A stretch of DNA of 6,407 nucleotides from Phycisphaerae bacterium (GTDB lineage Bacteria; Planctomycetota; Phycisphaerae; SM23-33), in contig JASLZV010000112.1 in NCBI GenBank assembly GCA_030754715.1, forward strand, positions 1 through 6,407, written 5' to 3'. Both the position numbers and the translations under genes were made by a program. Under the pieces are notes generated by a model. The model ran no database searches, was not told the DNA's origin, and saw only the letters and a list, made by a program, of their open reading frames with translations. Shown piece by piece: positions 1 through 5,699 of the stretch (positions are counted from its first letter, which is position 1; each line of letters begins with the position of its first letter).

Positions 1-634
1 AGTGCTGCCAGGTCTTGGTGAACGAGACACCCTGATTGTTCCGCAGAATGGCATCGGCCTGATAACCGGGGGATTCGTAGCCGCCGACGTAGAGATCGAC
101 GTACCCGTTACCGTTGTAATCAGCCCAACTGGCGCCTCTGCTTACGGCCATTGGCAGCGAGGGCATGGTAATTGGTTGGTCGAAGGATGTTGTGCTGCCG
201 CTGCTCTGGTTGCGGTACAGGGTGTTGCTGGTATAACCGTAGCTATCAAGCAGCCCATCATTGTTGTAGTCTCCCCAGGGGCCGCTGCCGAGCCAGTGTG
301 CAAATGTGAAGGAGGTGCCGCCGTTGTTCTTCCAGAGCCTGCCGTAGACGTTGAGGTCCACGTACCCGTCGTTGTTGTAATCGCCCCAGTTGGCGGCGTA
401 TCCGGCAAGGGTCATGGCGGGCGGCGCAGGGAAGAGCGATGCAGTCTGGTCGTCAAAGGCCCCGGCCCGGGCCAGGGCTGCCGAGCATAGAAGCACGCCC
501 ATCGCCGATGCCCATAACAGAATCAGCCGCGGCCAGTCATGGTGGATACTGGACAGACTGTCGCCCATGGAACCGCTGATGGGGGCCCAAGTACGGGCGC
601 AGAGAGCCGAATAACTGCAGGGCGGAGTCTTCAT
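1..634 (-). CDS. Exported FG-GAP/VCBS-repeat protein, C-terminus beyond window
   Basis: The 211 visible codons read in frame from ATG at 634 to the window edge. Residues 34-57 look like a signal peptide: a short basic stretch, a hydrophobic core (LILLWASAMGVLL) and an Ala-Arg-Ala cleavage-like site before residue 58. The mature part carries three FG-GAP/VCBS-type calcium-loop motifs: WGDYNNDGYVDL (83-94), WGDYNNDGLLDS (120-131) and WADYNGNGYVDL (170-181). Such repeats normally fold into beta-propeller blades on secreted or surface proteins and bind calcium through the Asp/Asn positions. The specific ligand or role cannot be told from this fragment. The start at 634 is preferred because GGAGGA (646-641) lies 6 bases upstream and a consensus promoter precedes it. 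It leaves an unusually long 33-residue segment before the hydrophobic core. ATG at 568 would give a more ordinary signal peptide but lacks a ribosome-binding site. The gene is 196 bases downstream of mutL and has its own promoter, so it is probably a separate transcription unit. Confidence 0.87.
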   Translation of the reverse strand, partial: MKTPPCSYSALCARTWAPISGSMGDSLSSIHHDWPRLILLWASAMGVLLCSAALARAGAFDDQTASLFPAPPAMTLAGYAANWGDYNNDGYVDLNVYGRLWKNNGGTSFTFAHWLGSGPWGDYNNDGLLDSYGYTSNTLYRNQSSGSTTSFDQPITMPSLPMAVSRGASWADYNGNGYVDLYVGGYESPGYQADAILRNNQGVSFTKTWQH

Positions 635-674
635 CGCACTTCCTCCGAGCGGATCCGGTCATTACAACGATTCT

Positions 675-710
675 TCCCACATTATAGTTTGAAGACAAAT
701 GATCTGTCAA
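675..710 (-). promoter_or_regulatory. Fully consensus sigma-70 promoter for the FG-GAP/VCBS gene
   Basis: On the minus strand, TTGACA (710-705) and TATAAT (686-681) are separated by 18 bases. Both hexamers match the housekeeping sigma consensus exactly; the spacer is one base over the optimum. The predicted start of transcription is near 674, giving a leader of about 40 bases that includes the GGAGGA ribosome-binding site at 646-641. The AT-rich patch stands out from its GC-rich surroundings. Confidence 0.8.
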
Positions 711-785
711 GGCTCGACGACCGCATTTCCAACGCCGAAAGTCCGCAGAGAATCCCGTGCAGGGGGTCAGAGCCGCTTCCGGCAC

Positions 786-811
786 GAAGGCCGCCAGCGT
801 GCGGAGCCTTC
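786..811 (-). terminator. Inverted repeat after mutL, possible weak terminator
   Basis: Twenty bases after the mutL stop codon, GAAGGC (811-806) pairs with GCCTTC (791-786). An inner CGC/GCG pairing makes a two-part hairpin. No T-run follows it on the minus strand, so it does not meet the usual picture of an intrinsic terminator. It could stabilise the mutL mRNA end, assist Rho-dependent termination, or be chance in GC-rich DNA. Confidence 0.25.
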
Positions 812-830
812 TACCCATGTGCCTTGTGTC

Positions 831-2765
831 TTAGCCCCGTTTGAACTGCCTTTGGAGGTCCTTGAGTGTGAGTTTGAGCGTGGTAGGGCGGCCGTGGGGA
901 CAAGAGGAGGCCTTATCGGCCTGCTCGCGCCGCGCCAACAGCGATTCCATCTCCGCCTGTGTTAGCGGCTGGCCTGCTTTTATGGCGGCCTTGCAGGCCA
1001 TGGTCTGAAGGATTCCCTCCAGGGCCCGCTCGCCGTCGGTGGTTTGGTCTTCTCGGAGCTTGTCCAGGACTTCGCGTAGGAAGTCGGTTGTCTCCACTTC
1101 TCGCTGGATCAAGAGCGTGGGGAACTGTTGGACAGCCAGCGTGTCGGGTCCGAACGGGACGACCTCAATGCCCAGACACCCAAGCAGCCGAGCGTTTGCG
1201 GCCAGCAGGTCGGCCTCAGCGGCGCTGACCCTCAGCGTGGCGGGGATGAGCAGCCGCTGGGCTTCCAAGCCTGAGGTGTCGGGGTCGGCCAGGCGGCTGC
1301 GAAGCTCGTTGTAGATCACCCGCTCGTGCAGCGCATGCTGGTCGATAATGATCAGTCCGTCATCGCAGCGGGCCACGATGTAGGAGTCGTGAACCTGGAG
1401 GACCGTTGCGGGCGGTGACGTGGCTGGGGGGGGGGTTGATGGTGGCCCTTGGGGGGCGGGATGGTCGTGAGTTCTCACCTCGCCCCGCCACGTGGGTTCC
1501 GCGGCCGGGGGTTGTGCCGGGTCCTGCGGCTGGGCGGGCGGAAAGGGGATCGAGAATCCCGATTCACGCGGCTGGGTGTGACCATTAGGCACGGGTGCAA
1601 CGGGCCTGGTGGATTGAGGGAAACTGAGCCTGGGCTGTGGCGGCGGTGCGGACTTGAAGAAGTCCGCCATCGCCTGCCGCAGGGAATCTTTGCGGGCCTT
1701 GTCGTCGGCGCCTTCGGCCGCAGGCTCGTCGGGCGTCACTGCGTCGGCAAGGGCGGCTGTGGGAGCGAGGTTGGCCTTGTTGAGCGTCTCGCGCAGGGCG
1801 GCAAGCAGTTCGGCGTGAACCTGCTGGGAATTGCGAAAGCGGACCTCGATCTTGGTAGGATGGACGTTGACATCCACATCAGTTGGGTCCACCTCGACGA
1901 AGATGAACGCCACCGGCCAGCGGTTGTGATCGATCAGGCCCCGGTATGCCTCGCGAAGGGCGTGACCGAGCAGGCGGTCGCGGATGTGCCGGCCGTTGAG
2001 GAAGAAGTACTGCCACTTGCCCGAACTTCTGGCGGCCGACGGTGGGCCGATCAATCCGGCGATGGTTACTTCCTGCCGGCCGCGCTGGGCCACAGGCAGC
2101 AGCACATCTCCCAGTTCGGCGCCGAACAGGTCGCAGACTCGCCGGCGGGTGGATTCGCAGGCGAGCAGGTTGTAAACCTGGCGGTCGTTGTGTGTGAGGG
2201 TAAAGGTCACGTGTGGGTGCGGTAGGGCCAGTCGTGCTACCTGCTCGGCGACATGAGCAGACTCGGTGTTGGCCGTGCGGAGAAACTTGCGGCGTGCGGG
2301 CGTGTTGAAGAACAGGTCTCGCACGGTAACGGTCGTGCCCGCCGCGGCGGCGCAGGGGCGAACGGCGCCAACGGTGTCACCGGACGCCTCAATCTCAAAG
2401 CCACTGTCGCCTGTGGCGTTGCGGCTGCACGTGCGGATATGCGCGTGGCTTACCGCCACCACCGAGGCCAGCGCTTCGCCGCGAAAGCCCATGGTGGAGA
2501 TTTTGAGGAGGTCTTCCTCGTTGGCAAGTTTGCTGGTGGCGTGGGGGGTAAAAGTCAGGGCCAGATCGCCTTGATCCATTCCTTCCCCGTCGTCGGTGAC
2601 GCGGATGTGAGCCTTGCCGCCATCGGTGACGGCTATGTCGATGCGAGTTGCCCGAGCATCAAGGGAGTTCTCGATGAGTTCCTTGACGATGCTGGCGGGG
2701 CGTTCAATGATCTCACCTGCGGCGATTTTGTTGACAAGATGTGCGGGCAAAAGGCGAATGGTCAT
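831..2765 (-). CDS. mutL: DNA mismatch repair protein MutL, endonuclease type
   Basis: MutL couples mismatch recognition by MutS to strand incision and downstream repair. This 644-aa protein has the full GHKL ATPase N-terminus. E29 and N33 lie in the KELIENSLDA block, D58 in DDGEGM, GFRGEALAS is at 93-101, and further on are FFNTPARRKFL and VNVHPTKIEVRF. A proline-rich linker (roughly 355-460) leads to a C-terminal endonuclease domain. That domain has DQHALHE (475-481), a possible sliding-clamp motif QRLLIP (503-508), C591 in MACKAA, and CPHGRP (622-627), the metal-binding elements of MutL/PMS2-type nucleases. The usual final Glu of DQHA-X2-E-X4-E is Asn486 here, with Glu487 beside it. ATG at 2765 is chosen because it gives the standard family N-terminus and has GGAG 9 bases upstream. 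In-frame ATGs at 2780 and 2846 would add non-homologous residues, and 2846 lies upstream of both predicted promoters. The gene has a C10 run at 1426-1435. No mutS is visible nearby. Confidence 0.97.
   Translation of the reverse strand: MTIRLLPAHLVNKIAAGEIIERPASIVKELIENSLDARATRIDIAVTDGGKAHIRVTDDGEGMDQGDLALTFTPHATSKLANEEDLLKISTMGFRGEALASVVAVSHAHIRTCSRNATGDSGFEIEASGDTVGAVRPCAAAAGTTVTVRDLFFNTPARRKFLRTANTESAHVAEQVARLALPHPHVTFTLTHNDRQVYNLLACESTRRRVCDLFGAELGDVLLPVAQRGRQEVTIAGLIGPPSAARSSGKWQYFFLNGRHIRDRLLGHALREAYRGLIDHNRWPVAFIFVEVDPTDVDVNVHPTKIEVRFRNSQQVHAELLAALRETLNKANLAPTAALADAVTPDEPAAEGADDKARKDSLRQAMADFFKSAPPPQPRLSFPQSTRPVAPVPNGHTQPRESGFSIPFPPAQPQDPAQPPAAEPTWRGEVRTHDHPAPQGPPSTPPPATSPPATVLQVHDSYIVARCDDGLIIIDQHALHERVIYNELRSRLADPDTSGLEAQRLLIPATLRVSAAEADLLAANARLLGCLGIEVVPFGPDTLAVQQFPTLLIQREVETTDFLREVLDKLREDQTTDGERALEGILQTMACKAAIKAGQPLTQAEMESLLARREQADKASSCPHGRPTTLKLTLKDLQRQFKRG
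1426..1435 (-). repeat. Run of ten C residues in the mutL linker
   Basis: The coding (minus) strand has ten consecutive C, read as codons 444-447 (Thr-Pro-Pro-Pro) of mutL. This lies in the disordered-looking Pro/Ala/Ser linker, about 30 codons before the endonuclease motif. One added C would bring a TGA at 1362-1360 into frame. One lost C would bring a TGA at 1354-1352 into frame. Both stops come before the DQHA codons, which start at 1343. Long mononucleotide runs slip readily during replication, so this is a candidate on/off site. It is also a position where sequencing errors are likely. Confidence 0.85.
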
Positions 2766-2800
2766 CGAAGGCGGCTCCATGAATCGGTTTGGGTCAGCAG

Positions 2801-2830
2801 ATTCTAGGGCTGCGCGATGAAGAATTGCAA
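2801..2830 (-). promoter_or_regulatory. Candidate sigma-70 promoter for mutL
   Basis: TTGCAA (2830-2825, four of six consensus positions) and TAGAAT (2806-2801, five of six) are 18 bases apart on the minus strand. The predicted start near 2794 gives a leader of about 29 bases to the mutL ATG at 2765. It supports 2765 or 2780 over 2846 as the translation start. Its -35 hexamer overlaps the -12 element of the sigma-54-like promoter, so the two polymerases could not occupy the site together. Confidence 0.5.
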
Positions 2831-2841
2831 GCCGGGTGCCA
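2826..2841 (-). promoter_or_regulatory. Sigma-54 (-24/-12) promoter upstream of mutL
   Basis: On the minus strand TGGCAC (2841-2836), five bases CCGGC, and TTGCA (2830-2826) match the sigma-54 core consensus TGGCAC-N5-TTGCW at every fixed position, including the essential GG-N10-GC spacing. It is intergenic, 37 bases past the stop codon of an NtrC-type sigma-54 activator, and points at mutL. The predicted transcript start is near 2815, about 50 bases before the mutL ATG. The match is direct; use by RpoN, and activation by the adjacent regulator, are inferred. Confidence 0.6.
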
Positions 2842-2878
2842 GACAAAGATCACGAAGATGCCTGCTGCGCGAAGGGGC

Positions 2879-4258
2879 CTATTCCTTCAGGCCGTATTCC
2901 TTGATCTTGCGGTACAGCGTTCTCTCGCCGATACCGAGGATTCCGGCGGCCTGTTCGCGGTTTCCGCTGACCATCTTGAGCGTGTTTCGGATGAGTTCCT
3001 TTTCTGCCTCCTCGAGGCTGATGCCGGCGAGTTGCTGGAGTTGTGTCTCTGCGCCCTGGCCTGGCGGGGTGTAGATTTCACCCGGCAGGTCGTCGATGGC
3101 TATCCGCTCGGAGTTGCAGAGAATGACCATGTTCTCGATGGCGTTTCGCAGTTGGCGGACGTTTCCCGGCCAGGGATAGGTCATCAGCACGTTGGCCACG
3201 TCTTTGGTCAGGCCCTTGACCTTTGTATCGTGGGTGTCGTTGGCCTGCTGGAGGAACCGCTCAATCAGGGGGGGGATGTCCTCCCTCCGCCGGCGTAGCG
3301 GTGGAATAGCGATGGTGGCGCCCTTGATGCGGAAGTACAAGTCCTGACGGAACTCCTTGTTGCTGACCTTCCCGGCCAGGTCGCTGTTGGTGGCGCTGAT
3401 GATGCGGACGTTTATGCTGATTGGCTCGTTGGAGCCCACGCGGACGACCTCGCCGTTTTCCAACACTCGCAGCAGTTTAGCCTGCATGGCCAGCGGCATA
3501 TCGCCGACCTCGTCGAGAAACATCGTTCCGCCATCGGCGTGTTCGAAGCGTCCGCGGCGGTCGCCGGCCGCGCCGGTGTAGGCACCCTTGACGTGCCCGA
3601 ACAACTCATCCTCCAGCAGTGTCTCGCTGAGGCCGGCGCAGTTGATAGCCGCGAACCTCATGTCGCTGCGGCGGGAGTTAGCGTGAATTGCGTTGGCCAG
3701 GAGTTCCTTGCCCGTGCCGGACTCACCCAGCAACAACACCGGCAGGTCAGTCGGGGCGATCCGTTGGACGGTATTGAGGATTTCCAGCATGGCCAGCGAG
3801 TTGCCGGTGATGTTTCCGAAGCCGTATTTTTCGTCGAGGCGTTCCCTGAGATCGCGGATAGTGCGCCGCTGCGCGGTGAGTTGGGCCGCTCGGGAGACCA
3901 CGGTCCGCAGTTCGTCCAGGTCCAGCGGTTTTTCGATGTAGTCAAAGGCGCCCTGCTGAAGTGCCGTGCGGCAGGTGTCCACCGAGGCGTGCGCGGTAAC
4001 CAGGATCACCTTGGCGGCGGGGGAATGTTTCGCCGCGGCAGCCAGCACGTCCAACCCACTTTCCTGTGGTCCCAGCATCAGGTCTGTTACGATGATGTCG
4101 AAGGGCTGGGATTTCAGGCGGATGATCGCTCCCGGTCCGTCGTGCACTACTGTGCAACGATGCCCAAGGCGCGACAACCCCTCTTCCATTGCCTCGGCGT
4201 GGGCGGTCTCGTCCTCTACAATCAGGATGTCGGCAACGGCGTTCCGGTACGATTCCAT
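2879..4258 (-). CDS. NtrC-family sigma-54-dependent response regulator
   Basis: This 459-aa cytoplasmic transcription activator would be phosphorylated by its partner kinase and then use ATP to open sigma-54 RNA polymerase promoters. The receiver domain (about 10-125) has the acidic pair E15/D16, phospho-acceptor D59, T88 and K110. The AAA+ domain (about 147-380) has Walker A GESGTGKE (178-185), the sigma-54 contact loop GAYTGA (225-230, a Tyr variant of GAFTGA), Walker B FLDE (247-250) and an arginine-finger region FRQDLYFR (303-310). A Fis-type helix-turn-helix fills about 430-456 (REQAAGILGIGERTLYRKI). All key residues for activity are present. The gene lies 58 bases after the kinase gene, a normal kinase-regulator pair of the NtrB/NtrC, AtoS/AtoC or ZraS/ZraR type; the signal and regulon cannot be named. 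The start at 4258 gives a complete receiver domain but has no ribosome-binding site at proper spacing. A candidate promoter nearby suggests a nearly leaderless mRNA. Confidence 0.96.
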   Translation of the reverse strand: MESYRNAVADILIVEDETAHAEAMEEGLSRLGHRCTVVHDGPGAIIRLKSQPFDIIVTDLMLGPQESGLDVLAAAAKHSPAAKVILVTAHASVDTCRTALQQGAFDYIEKPLDLDELRTVVSRAAQLTAQRRTIRDLRERLDEKYGFGNITGNSLAMLEILNTVQRIAPTDLPVLLLGESGTGKELLANAIHANSRRSDMRFAAINCAGLSETLLEDELFGHVKGAYTGAAGDRRGRFEHADGGTMFLDEVGDMPLAMQAKLLRVLENGEVVRVGSNEPISINVRIISATNSDLAGKVSNKEFRQDLYFRIKGATIAIPPLRRRREDIPPLIERFLQQANDTHDTKVKGLTKDVANVLMTYPWPGNVRQLRNAIENMVILCNSERIAIDDLPGEIYTPPGQGAETQLQQLAGISLEEAEKELIRNTLKMVSGNREQAAGILGIGERTLYRKIKEYGLKE

Positions 4259-4267
4259 GACAGTGCT

Positions 4268-4296
4268 ACGATACTTCCCCGCTGGGCCGATGTCAA
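4268..4296 (-). promoter_or_regulatory. Candidate sigma-70 promoter for the response regulator
   Basis: TTGACA (4296-4291, exact) and TATCGT (4273-4268, four of six, including the leading TA and final T) are separated by 17 bases inside the kinase-regulator gap. The predicted start of transcription is about 4261-4262, only a few bases before the ATG at 4258. This would let the regulator be made independently of the kinase and would make the transcript almost leaderless. Confidence 0.45.
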
Positions 4297-4316
4297 TTCA
4301 CCCCTACGGCCGGAGC

Positions 4317-5120
4317 CTATTCCCGCGCCAGCGGCAGGGCGACGGTGAATTGTGTGCCTTTCCCGGGCGCCGAATCGACGTGTATGGTGCCATCGTGTTC
4401 GCGGATAATACGGCGGGTGGTGGGCAGGCCCAAGCCCGTGCCGCCGGACCTGGTGGAGTAATACACCTCGAATATCCGTGGGAGATTGGCGGGGTCAAGA
4501 CCGGGTCCGGTGTCGGCTACCTCGATGACGCCTCGTCCCCGGCGGACCAGGACGTTAATCAATAGTTCGCCGCCTTCGCTCATGGCCTGGACGGCGTTGA
4601 TCATAAGGTTGAGCACGGCCTGCTTGATCAGATTCGCATCGATGCGGCATCGGACTTCCTCGTCGCTCAGCGAGGTCCTCATCACGACGTGGGCGGCATC
4701 AGCCTGGGGGGCGAAGAAGTCCGTCAGTTCGTCGATGAGACGCCGCAGGTCGGTGGTTTCGAGTTGCAGTTCGTATTTGCCGGCGTAGCGGAGGAAGTCG
4801 TCGAGGATGGTGTGAAGGCGGTCGGCTTCGTCCTGGACGCTCTGGAGCCGCCTCAACCAGCGGCGGTGGAGATCATCGTCCTGGCGCCGAAGGTCCTCGG
4901 CAAGGAGTTTGAGATTCATGTTGATGGTGGACAGTGGGTTTTTGATTTCATGTGCAAGCCCGCCGGTCAATTGCCCCAGTTCGACCAGTTGCTCTTGCCC
5001 TTTGGCCCTGGCGGCTAGCCGGCGCACACTGTACCAGGTGCGCCGCGAGAGCCACAACGACAGCACGACCCAGATAGGTCCTGCCAGCAGGGCCGCCAAC
5101 AACAGCCACCATGTACTCAT
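4317..5120 (-). CDS. Membrane sensor histidine kinase without a sensor domain
   Basis: This 267-aa kinase is predicted to autophosphorylate and pass the phosphate to D59 of the regulator encoded just downstream. One hydrophobic helix (about 4-24) anchors it in the inner membrane and is followed by a basic, cytoplasmic-side segment (RRTWYSVRR). The dimerisation/phosphoacceptor helix has H57 in LAHEIKNPLSTI. The HATPase domain has N-box NLMINAVQAM (171-180), G1 DTGPGLD (203-209), an F-box around IFEVYYSTRSG, and G2 GTGLGL (227-232). This H-box plus catalytic style is that of NtrB/AtoS/ZraS kinases. It is much shorter than most of them: there is no periplasmic loop, PAS, GAF or HAMP domain. The start at 5120 has a modest GGAAAGGG (5133-5126) about 5 bases upstream. 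A non-ATG start further upstream cannot be excluded, but would not add an obvious sensor domain. It may respond to membrane state or to a separate partner protein. Confidence 0.93.
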   Translation of the reverse strand: MSTWWLLLAALLAGPIWVVLSLWLSRRTWYSVRRLAARAKGQEQLVELGQLTGGLAHEIKNPLSTINMNLKLLAEDLRRQDDDLHRRWLRRLQSVQDEADRLHTILDDFLRYAGKYELQLETTDLRRLIDELTDFFAPQADAAHVVMRTSLSDEEVRCRIDANLIKQAVLNLMINAVQAMSEGGELLINVLVRRGRGVIEVADTGPGLDPANLPRIFEVYYSTRSGGTGLGLPTTRRIIREHDGTIHVDSAPGKGTQFTVALPLARE

Positions 5121-5205
5121 CTGCGCCCTTTCCGGTTTTGGCGGACCCAGGGAAACGCTTAGAATCCGGCTGCACCCACCACGGCCGGCGCCATCGAACC
5201 GGGAC

Positions 5206-5219
5206 GCCGCTCATGCGGC
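5206..5219 (-). terminator. Short hairpin directly after the csp stop codon
   Basis: Immediately after the TAA of the cold-shock gene, GCCGC (5219-5215) and GCGGC (5210-5206) form a 5-bp stem with a four-base loop. No T-run follows, so an intrinsic terminator is doubtful. It may act as a 3' stabiliser or be incidental. The rest of the roughly 100 bases before the kinase gene shows no recognisable promoter. Confidence 0.25.
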
Positions 5220-5474
5220 TTATCCCTGGTCCGGGGGCGAGCCCTGGGGAGACTGGCCGGGGTCCTGGTTGGCCTGGGTGTGATGGACGTTGCGGGCCTG
5301 GAAGCCGTTTTGGCCCTGGACAAGTTCATAGTCCACGCTCTCGCCGTCCTTGAGGGTGCGAAAGCCCTCTCCGACGATAGCGGTATAGTGTACGAACACA
5401 TCCTGGCCCTGCTCACCAATGAGGAAGCCGTAGCCTTTTTTCGGGTCGAACCTCTTGACGTTTCCAGTGGGCAT
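5220..5474 (-). CDS. csp: Cold-shock protein, CspA family, with extended C-terminal tail
   Basis: Cold-shock proteins are small single-domain OB-fold proteins that bind single-stranded RNA and DNA and melt mRNA structure, in the cold or constitutively. The 84-aa product begins MPTGNVKRFDPKKGYGF and carries RNP1 (KGYGFL, 13-18) and RNP2 (VFVHY, 26-30), the aromatic nucleic-acid-binding strands. The domain ends near residue 66 (FQARNV). The remaining 18 or so residues are rich in Gln, Pro, Gly and Asp and look disordered; a typical CspA is about 65-75 aa. ATG at 5474 is firmly supported by GGAGGTGA (5488-5481), a near-perfect anti-16S match 6 bases upstream. The gene stands alone between pnp and the kinase, with gaps of about 280 and 99 bases. 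Proximity to pnp may be meaningful because both act on RNA in the cold, but no shared transcript is proven. Whether it is cold-induced or housekeeping cannot be told. Confidence 0.96.
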   Translation of the reverse strand: MPTGNVKRFDPKKGYGFLIGEQGQDVFVHYTAIVGEGFRTLKDGESVDYELVQGQNGFQARNVHHTQANQDPGQSPQGSPPDQG

Positions 5475-5506
5475 CCTACGTCACCTCCCGCGCTTCTGCT
5501 GTGTCC

Positions 5507-5543
5507 GGGGCCACAGGCCGCGCGATCCGGCCCGCCAGGCCCC
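5507..5543 (-). promoter_or_regulatory. Two-tier hairpin in the csp leader
   Basis: GGGGCC (5543-5538) pairs with GGCCCC (5512-5507), and inside it GGCCG (5532-5528) pairs with CGGCC (5520-5516). The structure would lie about 17 bases upstream of the csp Shine-Dalgarno sequence on the transcript. Long structured 5' leaders are typical of cold-shock genes such as E. coli cspA, where they control stability and translation. A regulatory role here is inferred only from position and pairing in GC-rich DNA. Confidence 0.35.
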
Positions 5544-5556
5544 GTCACGCCTGCAA

Positions 5557-5572
5557 CCGGACAGAGTTCCGG
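5557..5572 (-). other. Small perfect hairpin in the csp leader
   Basis: CCGGA (5572-5568) and TCCGG (5561-5557) form a 5-bp stem with a six-base loop, 14 bases upstream of the two-tier hairpin on the minus strand. It could be part of the same leader fold. Taken alone it is a weak signal. Confidence 0.25.
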
Positions 5573-5628
5573 AGGCTTTCAACCCACGACGGCCGGCGAA
5601 TTCGCACCGCCGGTTCCGTCTGCATCAT

Positions 5629-5660
5629 TTTTATTCGAATTTGCACCGGAGAAGACTCAA
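5629..5660 (-). promoter_or_regulatory. AT-rich patch, possible csp promoter
   Basis: In the otherwise GC-rich pnp-csp gap, a minus-strand stretch has TTGAGT (5660-5655) followed by the AT-rich segment ATTCGAATAAAAAT (about 5640-5627). No hexamer at ideal spacing matches TATAAT well. This is therefore only the most likely place for a csp promoter. If used, it would give a leader of roughly 150 bases, a length common for cold-shock mRNAs. Confidence 0.22.
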
Positions 5661-5699
5661 ACACGATTCGTCTGAGTTGTGACGGCGGCCGGCCGGTGC
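5643..5699 (-). terminator. Long inverted repeat downstream of pnp
   Basis: CCGGTGC (5693-5699 on plus) is the exact complement of GCACCGG (5643-5649). Nested inside are ACTCA (5655-5659) and TGAGT (5673-5677), which cap a small ACG/CGT stem. The whole forms a branched or two-tier stem about 57-110 bases past the pnp stop codon. It is followed on the minus strand by an A-rich rather than T-rich stretch, so it is not a textbook intrinsic terminator. It could be a pnp mRNA end structure or a cleavage site for the PNPase feedback control known in other bacteria. Confidence 0.3.

Noticed and set aside
2..490. Open frame on the plus strand rich in Val and Gly
   Set aside because: It is the antisense of the FG-GAP/VCBS gene; its periodic hydrophobic pattern mirrors the Asp/Asn-rich repeats. 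It shows no recognisable domain.
781..796. Second sigma-54-like GG-N10-GC site upstream of the FG-GAP gene
   Set aside because: On the minus strand TGGC and GTGC fit only loosely, the -12 element lacks TTGC, and a perfect sigma-70 promoter lies closer to the gene.
537..818. Minus-strand open frame spanning the mutL-VCBS gap
   Set aside because: It covers a consensus promoter and overlaps the VCBS start in another frame. No ribosome-binding site or domain is seen.
1449..2225. Long plus-strand open frame opposite mutL
   Set aside because: It is antisense to a clear MutL with intact motifs; long antisense frames are common in GC-rich coding DNA.
2766..2846. N-terminal extension of mutL from ATG 2846 (or 2780)
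   Set aside because: The added residues do not resemble MutL, 2846 lies upstream of both predicted transcript starts, and the family N-terminus begins at 2765 with GGAG upstream.
3539..4348. Long plus-strand open frame opposite the response regulator
   Set aside because: It is antisense to conserved AAA+ and receiver domains and has no recognisable features of its own.
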